Below the pieces are notes generated by a model. That model was not told the origin of the DNA. It made no database searches and saw nothing but the letters and a program-made list of their open reading frames with translations. A stretch of DNA of 64,000 nt from Litorilinea aerophila (lineage in GTDB: Bacteria > Chloroflexota > Anaerolineae > Caldilineales > Caldilineaceae), in NCBI RefSeq assembly GCF_006569185.2, contig NZ_VIGC02000018.1, forward strand, positions 1 through 64,000, written 5' to 3'. The position numbers were made by a program, and so were the translations under genes. This document shows positions 36,854-46,325 of the stretch, piece after piece. How positions within the stretch are numbered: position 1 is the first letter of the stretch; each line of letters begins with the position of its first letter.

Positions 36854-38533
36854 ATGGGAATCAAGCGCTCACAACCCAACCCCAAAGCCCGCGGCATGAG
36901 CCGACGCCAGTTCCTGCGCTACACAGCCCTGGGCGGTTCGGCGGCTTTCCTGGCGGCCTGTGCCGTTCCCGCTGAACCCAGCACCGAGACCGGCGCGCCG
37001 GCAGCGCCCGCCGAAGGGGCAGCTCCGGCCCCGACGGAAGGGCAGGACGGCGGCACCATGATCTGGCTGGGCCACCAGGAGATCGCCAGCCTCTCGCCGG
37101 ACGATGCCGGCCCCGACGTGCACTTCGTCATCGTCTACAACATCCACAACCCGCTGCTCTACTACAACGAATATAACGAGGTCGAGCTGGTGTTGGCCGA
37201 GAGCTACGAGGTGGCCGACGATGGCCTCACCTACACCTTTAAACTGCGGGAAGGTGTCAAGTTCCACGACGGCAAGGAGCTCACCTCCGCCGACGTGAAG
37301 TATACCTACGACTACTACCGCAACCCCGACAACGCCGCCGTCAGCGCAGGCGACTTTTTCGGCATCGACTCCATCGAGACGCCGGACGACTACACGGTGG
37401 TGGTCAAGATGGCCCAGGTCAACGCCGCCTCCCTGGCCACCTGGGCCAGCTTCGGCATCGTCCAGTCCGAATACCACGCGGAAGTGGGCGAGGAGACCTA
37501 CCGCACCGCGCCCATCGGCACCGGCGCCTACAAGCTCAAGGAGTGGCGGGCGGCGGAATACACCGAGATCGAGGCCTTCGACGACCACTTCCGGGGCCGC
37601 CCCAAGATCGACACCATCCGCCTGGAGGTGGTGCCGGAGCCGTCGGTGCGCATGGTGGCCCTCCAGTCCGGCGAGGCCCACTCCTCGGTCTGGCCTCTGC
37701 TGGTGGAAGATAGCCTGACCCTGGAGCAGGATCCCAACTTCATCCTCTTCCGCACCCTGGGCAACTCCATCAAGCACTTCCCCCTGAACAACCAGCTGCC
37801 CCAGCTCTCGGACAAGCGGGTCCGCCAGGCCATGATGCACGCCCTGGATCGCCAGCGCATCATCGACGACCTCTGGGCCGGGACGGCCCAGGTGGCCCAC
37901 TCCAACATCCCGCCCTCCAGCTTCTACCACAAGCCGGATCTCAAGCAGTACGACTACAACGTGGAAAAGGCCAACGCCCTGCTGGATGAGGCAGGCTGGG
38001 TCATGGGTGCGGACGGCATCCGGGAAAAGGACGGCATGAAGCTCTCCTTCACCTGCACCACCATCTCCGGCGACTCGGCCCGTCGGCCCATCGCCGAGCT
38101 GGCCCAACAGATGCTGAAGGAAGTGGGTATCGACATGCAGCTGGCCGAGGCGCCGGTGGCCTCCATCCTGGAGGGCATGCGCAACGGCACCCTGGACGCG
38201 TCCCTCTTCAACTGGACCTACAACACCAACGCCGTGGAGCCGGACCCCTTCTCCACCCTGCACTCCACCGGCGGCAACAACTTCAACAACTTCCGCAATG
38301 AGGAGATGGACCAGCTCATCGAAGCGGGCCTGAACGTGGTGGACCCCGAAGAGCGCCGGGTCTACTACGACCGCATCCAGGAGATCTTCGTGGAGGAAGT
38401 GCCCTGCCTCTACCTCCAGTTTGACGAATGGCTGATCCCCTTCAGCCGGCGCATCCAGGGCCTGCCGGAGAACCCCAAGGCCTCCACCGTCTACTACCTG
38501 CGGGCCCACGAGTGGAGCCTGTCAGAAGCCTGA
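36854..38533 (+). CDS. Peptide ABC transporter substrate-binding lipoprotein (family 5, DppA/OppA-like)
   Basis: 559 residues. A twin-arginine motif (Arg17-Arg18 in MSRRQFLRY) and a lipobox ending at Cys36 (FLAAC) mark an exported lipoprotein; a Pro/Ala/Glu-rich linker follows to about residue 68. The mature protein has family 5 marks: GLTYTFKLREGVKFHDGK and RQAMMHALDRQRIIDDLWAG. It captures di- or oligopeptides or related compounds. Two DppB/DppC-type permeases follow after a large hairpin. The hydrolase genes behind them suggest a substrate with D-residues or cyclic bonds, which is inference. Confidence 0.93.
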   Translation: MGIKRSQPNPKARGMSRRQFLRYTALGGSAAFLAACAVPAEPSTETGAPAAPAEGAAPAPTEGQDGGTMIWLGHQEIASLSPDDAGPDVHFVIVYNIHNPLLYYNEYNEVELVLAESYEVADDGLTYTFKLREGVKFHDGKELTSADVKYTYDYYRNPDNAAVSAGDFFGIDSIETPDDYTVVVKMAQVNAASLATWASFGIVQSEYHAEVGEETYRTAPIGTGAYKLKEWRAAEYTEIEAFDDHFRGRPKIDTIRLEVVPEPSVRMVALQSGEAHSSVWPLLVEDSLTLEQDPNFILFRTLGNSIKHFPLNNQLPQLSDKRVRQAMMHALDRQRIIDDLWAGTAQVAHSNIPPSSFYHKPDLKQYDYNVEKANALLDEAGWVMGADGIREKDGMKLSFTCTTISGDSARRPIAELAQQMLKEVGIDMQLAEAPVASILEGMRNGTLDASLFNWTYNTNAVEPDPFSTLHSTGGNNFNNFRNEEMDQLIEAGLNVVDPEERRVYYDRIQEIFVEEVPCLYLQFDEWLIPFSRRIQGLPENPKASTVYYLRAHEWSLSEA

Positions 38534-38606
38534 TGGGCCGTTCGTAAATGAAAACGCCGCGCCCTCTCCACCAGGCGAGATGGGCGTGCCAGACGTCGTA
38601 CCAGCA

Positions 38607-38652
38607 GGGGTGTGGCATGGAAGCGGCTCCAGGCCGAAACATGCCACACCCC
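38607..38652 (+). promoter_or_regulatory. Large hairpin between binding-protein and permease genes
   Basis: GGGGTGTGGCATG (38607-38619) and CATGCCACACCCC (38640-38652) form a perfect 13-bp stem with an inner CGGC/GCCG pair in the loop. No U-run follows, so it more likely protects the upstream mRNA or reduces read-through than terminates. Confidence 0.7.
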
Positions 38653-38687
38653 GCCGTTGAATAACACCATTAAACAACGAGCCACCC

Positions 38688-39620
38688 ATGCTACGTTACA
38701 TCACCCTGCGCCTGTTGCAGGGCGCGCTGGTTGTCTTTCTCATCAGCATCCTGACCTTCGTCATCATGCGCCTGATGCCGGGCGATCCGGTCTATCTGCT
38801 CCTGGGCGAGGGACAGGTGCGCATCTCCCAGGAGCAGATGGCGGCCATCCGCAGCCGCTGGGGCCTGGATCGGCCTTACCACGAGCAGTACCTGATCTGG
38901 GCCGGCAACCTGCTGCGGGGCGACTTTGGCGAGTCCCTGATCCGCACCGGCGTGCCCGTGCGCCAGATGATCTTCGAGGCCATTCCGGTGACCGCGGAGC
39001 TCAACATCTACGCCCTGCTCCTGGCCCTGACCGTTTCCCTGCCGGTGGGCATTCTGGCCGGGGTGCGGCGCAACTCCCTCCTGGACTACGCCACCTCGGC
39101 GGGGTCCGCCCTGGGGATTGCCATGCCCAATTTCTGGTTTGGCCTGATGCTTATCGTTCTCTTCTCGGTGGTGCTCAACTGGCTGCCGCCCTATGGCCTG
39201 AAGAGCTGGCACGGCTACATCATGCCGGTGCTCGTCCTGGCCACCGAGCAGATGGCCGTCTTCACCCGGGTCATGCGCAGCTCCACCATCGAGGTGCTCA
39301 ACCAGGACTACGTGCGCACGGCCCGGGCCAAGGGGCTGGCGGAGCATGTGGTCCTCTTGCGCCATGCGGTGCGTAACGCCCTCCTGCCGGTGGTCACCGT
39401 GATCGGCTTCAACATCGCCTTCCTCCTCAGCGGCACCATCGTGGTGGAGACGGTCTTCGCCCTGCCCGGGATTGGCCGCCTCTTCACCGATTCGGTGCTG
39501 CGGCTGGACTATCAGGTAGTCCAGTCCCTGGTGGTTATCCTGGCCGTGCTGGTGGTGGTGGCCAACCTGTTGACCGATCTGGTCTACGCGGTGGTGGACC
39601 CGCGTATCCGCATTGAGTAG
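38688..39620 (+). CDS. Peptide ABC transporter permease (DppB type)
   Basis: 310 residues with six membrane helices. The N-terminal LTFVIMRLMPGDPVYLLLGE and GIAMPNFWFGLMLIVLFSV are typical of DppB; the EAA-like loop is NQDYVRTARAKGLAEHVVLL. With the next gene it forms the membrane channel. The stop overlaps the start region of the following gene. No ATPase gene (dppD/dppF) is found in the rest of the operon. Confidence 0.94.
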   Translation: MLRYITLRLLQGALVVFLISILTFVIMRLMPGDPVYLLLGEGQVRISQEQMAAIRSRWGLDRPYHEQYLIWAGNLLRGDFGESLIRTGVPVRQMIFEAIPVTAELNIYALLLALTVSLPVGILAGVRRNSLLDYATSAGSALGIAMPNFWFGLMLIVLFSVVLNWLPPYGLKSWHGYIMPVLVLATEQMAVFTRVMRSSTIEVLNQDYVRTARAKGLAEHVVLLRHAVRNALLPVVTVIGFNIAFLLSGTIVVETVFALPGIGRLFTDSVLRLDYQVVQSLVVILAVLVVVANLLTDLVYAVVDPRIRIE

Positions 39621-39639
39621 GAAGGTAGTGAACGTTGCC

Positions 39640-40536
39640 ATGACCGTTTCGACGACCTCAGCCGAGTCACTGCAGATGGTGCGGGACGCCCAACACCGTT
39701 CAGAGTGGCTGCAGGCCTGGCGCCGTTTTAGCGCCAATCGCATTGCCATCCTGGGCCTGGTGTTGGTGGGCATCCTCTGCCTGATCGCCCTGTTCGCCGA
39801 CCAGCTGGCCCCGTACGATCCCCTGGAAAGCATGCGGGGTATGCGGGGCGTGAGCCCATCCTGGGAACACCCCTTCGGCTTTGACCACCTGGGGCGGGAT
39901 CTCTTCAGTCGGGTCATCTACGGCGCGCGGGTGGCGCTGCTGGTGGGGCTGGCATCCACCGTGCTCTCGGTGACCATCGGTGTCCTCATCGGGGCAGTGG
40001 CTGGCTTTTTCGGCGGCTGGGTGGACACGGTGCTCTCCCGCCTCATCGACACCCTGATGGCCTTCCCCATCATCGCCCTGCTCATCGTGCTGGCCGCCGT
40101 GATTGGCCCCAGCCTGCCCACCACCATCATCGTCATCGGCGCCACCGTCTGGGCCCGCTATGCCCGGGTGGTGCGGGCCGATGTGCTCAGCCTGCGAGAA
40201 CAGGACTTTGTCGTGGCTGCCCGGGCCCTGGGCGTGGGCAACGGCCGCATCATCTTCCGCCACCTCCTGCCCAATGTGCTGGGCCCCATCATCGTCCTGG
40301 CTTCCCTGGGGGTGGGGAGCATCATCATCCTGGAGGCGGCCCTCTCGTTCCTGGGGCTGGGCGTGCGCCCGCCGACACCCTCCTGGGGCGGCACCCTGGC
40401 CGACGGCCGGGCGTACATCCTGCGCTATCCCCACATCTCCCTCTTTCCGGGCCTGATGATTGTCATCACCGTGCTGGCTTTCAACTTCATCGGCGACGGC
40501 CTGCGAGATGCCCTGGACCCCCGCCAGCGCACGTAA
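39640..40536 (+). CDS. Peptide ABC transporter permease (DppC type)
   Basis: 298 residues from the ATG at 39640; an in-frame TTG at 39613 would add nine residues and overlap the previous stop. A cytoplasmic N-terminus (AWRRFSANRIAILGLVLVG) leads into six helices; HPFGFDHLGRDLFSRVIYGA is the DppC hallmark and the EAA loop is EQDFVVAARALGVGNGRI. It pairs with the preceding permease. Confidence 0.94.
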   Translation: MTVSTTSAESLQMVRDAQHRSEWLQAWRRFSANRIAILGLVLVGILCLIALFADQLAPYDPLESMRGMRGVSPSWEHPFGFDHLGRDLFSRVIYGARVALLVGLASTVLSVTIGVLIGAVAGFFGGWVDTVLSRLIDTLMAFPIIALLIVLAAVIGPSLPTTIIVIGATVWARYARVVRADVLSLREQDFVVAARALGVGNGRIIFRHLLPNVLGPIIVLASLGVGSIIILEAALSFLGLGVRPPTPSWGGTLADGRAYILRYPHISLFPGLMIVITVLAFNFIGDGLRDALDPRQRT

Positions 40537-40576
40537 AGCCGACGCCGGCACCCACCCGAATGCTGGAGTACCCGCC

Positions 40577-41491
40577 ATGTCCCTGCTCCATAATATCCAG
40601 GCCGCCGTCGCGGCCAGCGGCGCACACATGGGTATTGCCATCCACCACCTGGAGAGCGGCGAGACCCTGGAGCTGAACGCCGACGAACCCTTCCCCCTCT
40701 GCAGTGTGCTCAAAATTCCGGTGCTGGTGGAGGCCTTCCGCCAGCTCCGGGAAGGGCGCTTCCGCCTGGACGATCGCTGGGAACTGACCCTGGCCGAGAA
40801 GAACCTGCCCAGCGGCGTGCTGGTCTTCCTGCAGGATGGCCTGCAGCCCACCGTGCAGGATCTGCTGACCCTCATGATCATCATCAGCGACAACACGGCC
40901 ACAGACATGCTCATGCACCGCCTGGGCGTGGCGCGCATCAACCAGACCATGCACGAGCTGGGGCTGGCCGACACCCACATCGCCCTGACCATCCGGGAGA
41001 TCTTCGACGACATGCTGGGGGAGGCCTCGGATCCCCGCCGCGCCTTCACCGACCTGGATCGCTTCCAGGAGCCGCCGCCCGTGCGCCGGGACGGCCGCGC
41101 CTTCAGCACCGGCCCCGACAACGACGTGGGTACCCCCCGGGACATGACCCGGTTGCTGACCCTGATCTTCCGGGGAGAGGTGGTAGACCGGGAAGCCTGT
41201 GACCAGATGTTGCACATCCTCCTGCAGCAGCAACTGAACACCCGCCTTCCCCTCTTCCTGCCCGAGGGGGTTCCCTTCGCCCACAAGACGGGCACCCTCT
41301 CCGGCATCCGCAACGACGCCGGCATCCTCTACGCCAGCCCCACCTCCCATGTGGCCATCAGCGTCTTCTCCCGCTGGGATGCGGGCGAAGTGGCGGGGGA
41401 CCCGGTGGCCGAATGGCGGCGGACCACCGCCATCGACGAAGCCTTTGGCCGCATCGGCCGCCTGGTGTACGATCACTACACCACCCGCTGA
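40577..41491 (+). CDS. Serine hydrolase of the class A beta-lactamase fold, cytoplasmic
   Basis: 304 residues with the penicillin-recognising triad: Ser43-x-x-Lys46 (CSVLKIP), Ser104-Asp-Asn (ISDNTATD) and Lys237-Thr-Gly (HKTGT). The omega-loop ExxLN motif of true class A beta-lactamases is not present; the place reads DRFQEPPP. There is no signal peptide, so it should act in the cytoplasm. Lying after a peptide importer and before an M81 peptidase and a D-aminoacylase-like gene, it is more likely a peptidase or amidase for imported compounds than a resistance enzyme. GGAG precedes the ATG. Confidence 0.85.
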   Translation: MSLLHNIQAAVAASGAHMGIAIHHLESGETLELNADEPFPLCSVLKIPVLVEAFRQLREGRFRLDDRWELTLAEKNLPSGVLVFLQDGLQPTVQDLLTLMIIISDNTATDMLMHRLGVARINQTMHELGLADTHIALTIREIFDDMLGEASDPRRAFTDLDRFQEPPPVRRDGRAFSTGPDNDVGTPRDMTRLLTLIFRGEVVDREACDQMLHILLQQQLNTRLPLFLPEGVPFAHKTGTLSGIRNDAGILYASPTSHVAISVFSRWDAGEVAGDPVAEWRRTTAIDEAFGRIGRLVYDHYTTR

Positions 41492-41514
41492 GTCTTTTGC
41501 CCCAGGAGCCCACC

Positions 41515-42960
41515 ATGAAGGTCTTCACCGCCCTTTTGGGCACCGAAACCAATACCTTCTCCCCCTTCTTGACCGGCTACCGCAATTTCGAACAGACCTA
41601 TCTGGTGCGGGGAGGCGAGCACGGTGACAGGCCCTGGTCCTTCGCCGTGCCCCTGATACGCTGGCGGGAAATGGCCCAGGCCCGGGGCTGGACTGTGGTG
41701 GAGAGCCTGGCCGCCTTCGCCATGCCGGCAGGCATCACCCGACGCGAGGTGTACGAATCGTTCCGGGATGAGATCTTGCGGGACCTCCAGGCCGCGATGC
41801 CGGTGGACATGGTCCTCCTCAACATGCATGGCGCCATGGTGGCCGAGGGCTACGACGACTGCGAAGGCGATCTGACCGCGCGGGTGCGGGCCATGGTGGG
41901 GCCGACGGTGCCCATCGGCGTGGAGCTGGACCTTCACTGCCACCTCACTGCCCAGCTGGTGGAGCAGGCCGACGTGATCATCACCTTCAAAGAGTACCCC
42001 CATGTAGATCCGCCCGAACGGGCCGAAGAGCTCTTCACCATCGTCGCCGACGCGGCCCAGGGCAAGGTCAAGCCCCACATCGCCCTCTACGACTGCCGCA
42101 TGATCGGCGTCTACCACACCACCCGAGAGCCGGTCAAAAGTTTCGTGGCCCAGATGCAGGCCCTGGAGGGCAAGGACGGCGTCCTCTCCGTCTCCCTGGG
42201 CCATGGCTTCCCCTGGGGCGATGTACCGGATCTGGGTACCCGGGTGCTGGTGGTGACGGACAACCAGCCGGAAAAGGGCCAGGCCCTGGCCCGAACCCTG
42301 GGCGAGCAGTTCTACGCCATGCGCGACCAGGTGCAGCCCACCTACCACACCATGGACGCCGCCCTGGACCAGGCGCTGGCCTTCGCCGGGCAGCCGGTGG
42401 TCCTGGCCGACGTGGCGGACAACGCCGGCGGCGGCGCGCCCAACGACTCCACCTTCCTCCTGCGGCGCATGCTGGAGCGGGGCGTGGGCAACGCGGCCAT
42501 CGGCTGTATCTGGGACCCCGTCGCGGTCCAGGTGGCCCTGGAAGCCGGCGAAGGGGCCAACCTGGACATGCGCATCGGCGGCAAGATGGGCCCCATGTCG
42601 GGCGATCCCGTGGACCTGCGGGTGCGAGTAGGGCGCATTGCCCACAACGCCACCCAACGCTTCGGCGCGGGCACTTCCAACCTGGGCGATGCGGTGGCCC
42701 TCCACGGCCCCAACGGGCTGGACATCGTGGTCAACAGCCAGCGGACCCAGACCTTCAGCCCGGAGGTCTTCACCAACGTGGGCATCGATCCCCACCAGAA
42801 AAAGATCCTGGTGGTGAAATCCATGCAGCACTTCTACGCCGGCTTCGCGCCCATCGCCGCGCAGGTCTACTACGTGGCCGCGCCCGGCGCGCTGGTGCCC
42901 GACTTCACTCTCCTGCCCTATCAAAAGGCCAGCCGCAACATCTGGCCCCTGGTCGCCTGA
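41515..42960 (+). CDS. M81 family metallopeptidase (MlrC-like)
   Basis: 481 residues. The family is defined by MlrC, which cleaves the linear tetrapeptide from microcystin. GTETNTFSPF at the N-terminus, LLNMHGAMV, VELDLHCHL and DVADNAGGGAPNDST carry the expected metal ligands (Asp, His and His), and the C-terminal half has the DUF1485/M81_C pattern. AGGAG lies eight bases before the ATG. It follows the serine hydrolase by 23 bases. The natural substrate is unknown; cyanotoxin breakdown should not be assumed. Confidence 0.9.
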   Translation: MKVFTALLGTETNTFSPFLTGYRNFEQTYLVRGGEHGDRPWSFAVPLIRWREMAQARGWTVVESLAAFAMPAGITRREVYESFRDEILRDLQAAMPVDMVLLNMHGAMVAEGYDDCEGDLTARVRAMVGPTVPIGVELDLHCHLTAQLVEQADVIITFKEYPHVDPPERAEELFTIVADAAQGKVKPHIALYDCRMIGVYHTTREPVKSFVAQMQALEGKDGVLSVSLGHGFPWGDVPDLGTRVLVVTDNQPEKGQALARTLGEQFYAMRDQVQPTYHTMDAALDQALAFAGQPVVLADVADNAGGGAPNDSTFLLRRMLERGVGNAAIGCIWDPVAVQVALEAGEGANLDMRIGGKMGPMSGDPVDLRVRVGRIAHNATQRFGAGTSNLGDAVALHGPNGLDIVVNSQRTQTFSPEVFTNVGIDPHQKKILVVKSMQHFYAGFAPIAAQVYYVAAPGALVPDFTLLPYQKASRNIWPLVA

Positions 42961-43013
42961 CGGGCCAGACGCTGCGGCGCGGTTACGCCAGGCTAGAAAG
43001 AAAAGATGAGACA

Positions 43014-44651
43014 ATGTCAGACTTTCATGTCTTGATTCGCGGCGCCCGGGTCGTGGACGGCACGGGCAACCCGTGGTTCTACGGCGACGTGGCCCTCCAG
43101 GACGACCGCATCGCCGCCATCACGCCGCCGGGCCAGATCCCTGCCGATAGCGTGGCCGAGGTAGTGGACGCCACGGGCATGGTCGTCTGCCCCGGCTTCA
43201 TCGACATCCTCAGCCACTCCATCCTCCCCCTCATGATCGACGGCCGTTGCCTTTCCAAGATCACCCAGGGCGTGACCACCGAGATCATGGGTGAAGCCTG
43301 GACCCCGGCGCCCTATGGCGGCAAGGTGGACCTGAAGTCCCTGGAGAACAACCCCTTCGCCCTCCAGGTGCCCCAGTGGGTGGAGCGCATCCCCACCTGG
43401 AGCCACTTCCGGGACTGGCTGGAGGCCATGGTGGAAGCGGGCGTCAGCCCCAACATCGGCTCCTTCCTGGGCGGCGGGACGTTGCGCCGCTACGCCATGG
43501 GGATGGAGATGGGCGAACCGTCGGCCGAGGAGTTGGAGACCATGCGCCGGGTCGCGGCCGCGGCTATGGAGGAGGGAGCCTTTGGCGTCTCCTACGCCCT
43601 GATCTACCCACCCGACGCCTATGCCGGCACCGACGAGCTGGTGGAAGTGTGCAAGGTGGTGGGCCAGTACAACGGCCTCTACATCACCCACATCCGCTCC
43701 GAAGCGGACGGCCTGCTGGAGGGCCTGGAAGAGGCCCTGGAAATCGGCCAGCGGGCGGATCTCCCCGTCCAGATCTACCACCTCAAGGCCGCCGGTCGAC
43801 GCAACTGGCCCAAGATGCCCCAGGTGATCGAGCGCATCGAACAGGCCCGGGCCGCAGGCCAGGACGTCACCGCGGACATGTACTCCTACCCCGCGGCGGG
43901 CACGGGCCTCACCTCCACCCTGCCGCCCTGGGCTTCCGCTGGCGGCAAGCTCTTCGACAACCTGCGGGACCCGGAAATGCGGGCCAAAATCCGGGCCGAG
44001 GCCCTGCACCCTTCGGGCGGCTGGGAGGCCATGGTGGACCTCTGCGGGCCGGAAGGGGTGATGCCCATCGGCTTCCACAAGCCGGAAAATCGTCAGTACG
44101 TGGGCAAGCGCCTCTCCGAGATCGCGGCCATGCGCGGCCAGGAGTGGGTGGATGCCGTCATGGACCTGCTGCTCTCCGAGGAACAGCGCATCAGCACCAT
44201 CTACTTCATGATGAGTGAAGACAACCTGAGGCTCCAGCTCCGGCAGCCCTGGATCATGATCGGCACCGATGCCGGTGGCCTGGACCCGGCCTGGGCCGCG
44301 CCCATCGGCCCCTATCACCCCCGGGCCTACGGCTGCTACACCCGGGTGCTGGGGAAGTTTGTGCGGGAAGAGAAGGTCATCGGCCTGGAAGACGCGGTGC
44401 GCAAGATGAGCTGGGCGGTGGCATCCCGCCTGGGCCTGCGGGATCGGGGTCGGCTCCACGTGGGGTGCTACGCGGATGTGGTCATCTTCGACCCGGCCAC
44501 CGTGGCCGACCGGGCCACCTTCGAGGAGCCCCATCAGCTCTCCGTGGGCGTGCGGGACGTGTGGGTCAACGGCGTCCGGGTGCTGCGGGATGGCACCCAC
44601 ACCGGCGCCACCCCCGGCCGCATTGTGGAAGGGCCAGGCCGCCGGGCATAG
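43014..44651 (+). CDS. N-acyl-D-amino-acid deacylase-like amidohydrolase
   Basis: 545 residues of the metal-dependent amidohydrolase superfamily. Family marks include VDGTGNPWFYGDVAL, VCPGFIDILSHS, KITQGVTTEIMGE, THIRSEADG, IYHLKAAG, DMYSYPAAGTG and IGTDAGG. The usual PGFID-x-HSH has Leu in place of the first His, and the cysteine of well-studied D-aminoacylases is Glu (MGEAW), so the metal site is altered. It likely cleaves N-acyl or D-amino acid amides and completes a peptide degradation operon. It starts 53 bases after the M81 gene. Confidence 0.88.
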   Translation: MSDFHVLIRGARVVDGTGNPWFYGDVALQDDRIAAITPPGQIPADSVAEVVDATGMVVCPGFIDILSHSILPLMIDGRCLSKITQGVTTEIMGEAWTPAPYGGKVDLKSLENNPFALQVPQWVERIPTWSHFRDWLEAMVEAGVSPNIGSFLGGGTLRRYAMGMEMGEPSAEELETMRRVAAAAMEEGAFGVSYALIYPPDAYAGTDELVEVCKVVGQYNGLYITHIRSEADGLLEGLEEALEIGQRADLPVQIYHLKAAGRRNWPKMPQVIERIEQARAAGQDVTADMYSYPAAGTGLTSTLPPWASAGGKLFDNLRDPEMRAKIRAEALHPSGGWEAMVDLCGPEGVMPIGFHKPENRQYVGKRLSEIAAMRGQEWVDAVMDLLLSEEQRISTIYFMMSEDNLRLQLRQPWIMIGTDAGGLDPAWAAPIGPYHPRAYGCYTRVLGKFVREEKVIGLEDAVRKMSWAVASRLGLRDRGRLHVGCYADVVIFDPATVADRATFEEPHQLSVGVRDVWVNGVRVLRDGTHTGATPGRIVEGPGRRA

Positions 44652-44674
44652 CCACCGGGACAGGAATCCAAAAG

Positions 44675-44756
44675 GGCTCATCACCCAGGTGTGTACGGAC
44701 CTGTTCGGTTCCCTGTAAAATCGGGGTGGGTAGCGCGCATTTGTGGTAGATGAGCC
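44675..44756. repeat. Family B 82-bp element, copy 1
   Basis: It starts GGCTCATC and ends GATGAGCC (perfect 8-bp terminal inverted repeats). It matches 57203-57284 base for base in length with 13 differences, 12 of them transitions. The core TTCGGTTCCCTG..AAA.CGGGGTGGGTAGC is invariant and folds CCCTG with CGGGG. It ends 19 bases before the next start codon. Confidence 0.88.
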
Positions 44757-44775
44757 ATCAAGAAGGAGCCCAACT

Positions 44776-46281
44776 GTGTATCACCATCCAGGCGAATATG
44801 TCACCGACTTCTGCATCGTGGAGCGCCGGGGGCTGTACCACCTGTTCCACATCCGCGGTGAGCGGTGGACATGGCCCCTGGGCTACAAAGAGCTGGACCT
44901 GGGCCATGCCGTCTCCAAGGATCTGCGGACCTGGCACCCCCGGGAGCCGGTGTTGCCCGCCGGTCCGCCCGGCTCGTGGGATGCCACCGGCATCTGGGCG
45001 CCGGACATCATCCAGGTGGGCGAAACCTACTACATGTTCTACACCGGCGCCGATGAGGCCAACAACCAGGCCATCGGCCTGGCCACGTCGACGGACCTCT
45101 TCACCTGGGAAAAGTACGCCGGCAACCCGTTGGTGGTGCCCGGCCCCTGGTCGGACCGCCACGTGGGCCACGATGTGGCCGGTCGGGACGCCATGGTCTT
45201 TGCCGACACCGACCGGGGGCGCTATCTGATGTACTACACCGCGACCCTGGCCGACGGGCGGGCTTGCATCGCCCTGGCCCAGTCCCAGGACCTGCTTCAC
45301 TGGGAGGATCTGGGGCCGACCTACGTGGAGGAGGATCGCAGCTACGACCGCCTGGAGTCGGCCTACCTGGTGCCCCACGGGGGCCGCTATTACCTCTTCT
45401 ACAGCGCCAAGGGCGGCCCCAAAAGCAAGGGTTTCCCGCCCCAGGCGTTCGCCCATTTCGACATCGTCTACCTGGTTTCCGACGATCCCACCGGTGGCTG
45501 GGTGAAGCCGGCCAACCATGAGCTCCTCACCGGCTGGACCTGCGCCAGCGAGCACCCCACCTTCGGCGACACCACCTACATGCTCTACATCATCCAGGAG
45601 GAGCTGGGCGGCATCTGGGGTGCCTCCACCCTGAGCGATCCCAAGCGCATGGTCTGGCAGCCGGACGGCACCGTGCGCATCCACGAGTATGTGCCCGAAG
45701 GGGTGGCCCGAGAAGCCCTCTTCACAGACCGGGCGGATGGCTACACCGGCTGGGTCCGCCATGGGGAGGGCTGGCAGGCGTGGCGCGCCAACCTGATGGC
45801 CGCTTCCTCCCCGGGAGAGGACAGCTACCTGATGAACACCCTGTGGGGTACCGACCTGGCCCTGGAGGCCCAGGTGCAGGCTGGGCCAGATGGCGTGGCC
45901 TCGCTGCTGGTGCGCAGCAACCCGTCCGCCCTGGCCGGCTATCGCATCAGCCTGGACTTCGGGCGGGGTGTGGTGGGCTTTTACCGAAGCTTTCCCGGGG
46001 CGCCGGACCAGCCCCTCCAGGAGCGGCCTGTGACCCTCTCCGGGGATGCCTTCCACCGGCTCAAAGTGGTGGTGCAGGGGAAATTCTTCGAGATCTACGT
46101 GGATGATGCCCTGACCATCGTCCGGGATGAAGCCACCTACCCGGAGGGCTGCTTCGGCCTGCACGCCCGGGGGCAAGCCCGGTTCCAGGATGTGTGGGCC
46201 TACCGCTACGTGGATGCCGAAGGGGAGGACCCCACCTGGCACCGGCGCTGTACCCCCCGCCACCTGTTCCCATCCCAGTAG
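44776..46281 (+). CDS. Glycoside-hydrolase-like five-bladed beta-propeller protein (GH32/GH43/GH130 superfamily) with C-terminal sandwich domain
   Basis: 501 residues from a GTG start with AAGGAG seven bases upstream; the upstream frame would run into the family B element. Residues about 8-310 repeat propeller-blade motifs: SKDLRTWHP, GIWAPDIIQVGETYYMFYTG, SQDLLHWED and RYYLFYSAKGG. Asp and Glu residues in these blades are where GH32/43 enzymes have their acids. Residues about 330-495 form a jelly-roll (LamG/DUF1080-like) domain ending EGCFGLHARGQARFQDVW. No signal peptide is seen. Beta-fructosidase or arabinanase-like activity are possible. Confidence 0.8.
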   Translation: MYHHPGEYVTDFCIVERRGLYHLFHIRGERWTWPLGYKELDLGHAVSKDLRTWHPREPVLPAGPPGSWDATGIWAPDIIQVGETYYMFYTGADEANNQAIGLATSTDLFTWEKYAGNPLVVPGPWSDRHVGHDVAGRDAMVFADTDRGRYLMYYTATLADGRACIALAQSQDLLHWEDLGPTYVEEDRSYDRLESAYLVPHGGRYYLFYSAKGGPKSKGFPPQAFAHFDIVYLVSDDPTGGWVKPANHELLTGWTCASEHPTFGDTTYMLYIIQEELGGIWGASTLSDPKRMVWQPDGTVRIHEYVPEGVAREALFTDRADGYTGWVRHGEGWQAWRANLMAASSPGEDSYLMNTLWGTDLALEAQVQAGPDGVASLLVRSNPSALAGYRISLDFGRGVVGFYRSFPGAPDQPLQERPVTLSGDAFHRLKVVVQGKFFEIYVDDALTIVRDEATYPEGCFGLHARGQARFQDVWAYRYVDAEGEDPTWHRRCTPRHLFPSQ

Positions 46282-46325
46282 CCGGGGCGGCCTTCCCGGC
46301 GAATTTACCAGCCGCCCCGGCCAGT

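Noticed and set aside
40577-41491. Beta-lactamase resistance gene
   Set aside because: It lacks a signal peptide and the ExxLN motif and lies in a peptide catabolism operon.
41515-42960. Microcystin degradation gene mlrC
   Set aside because: Only the M81 family is supported; other mlr genes are missing and the family is broad.
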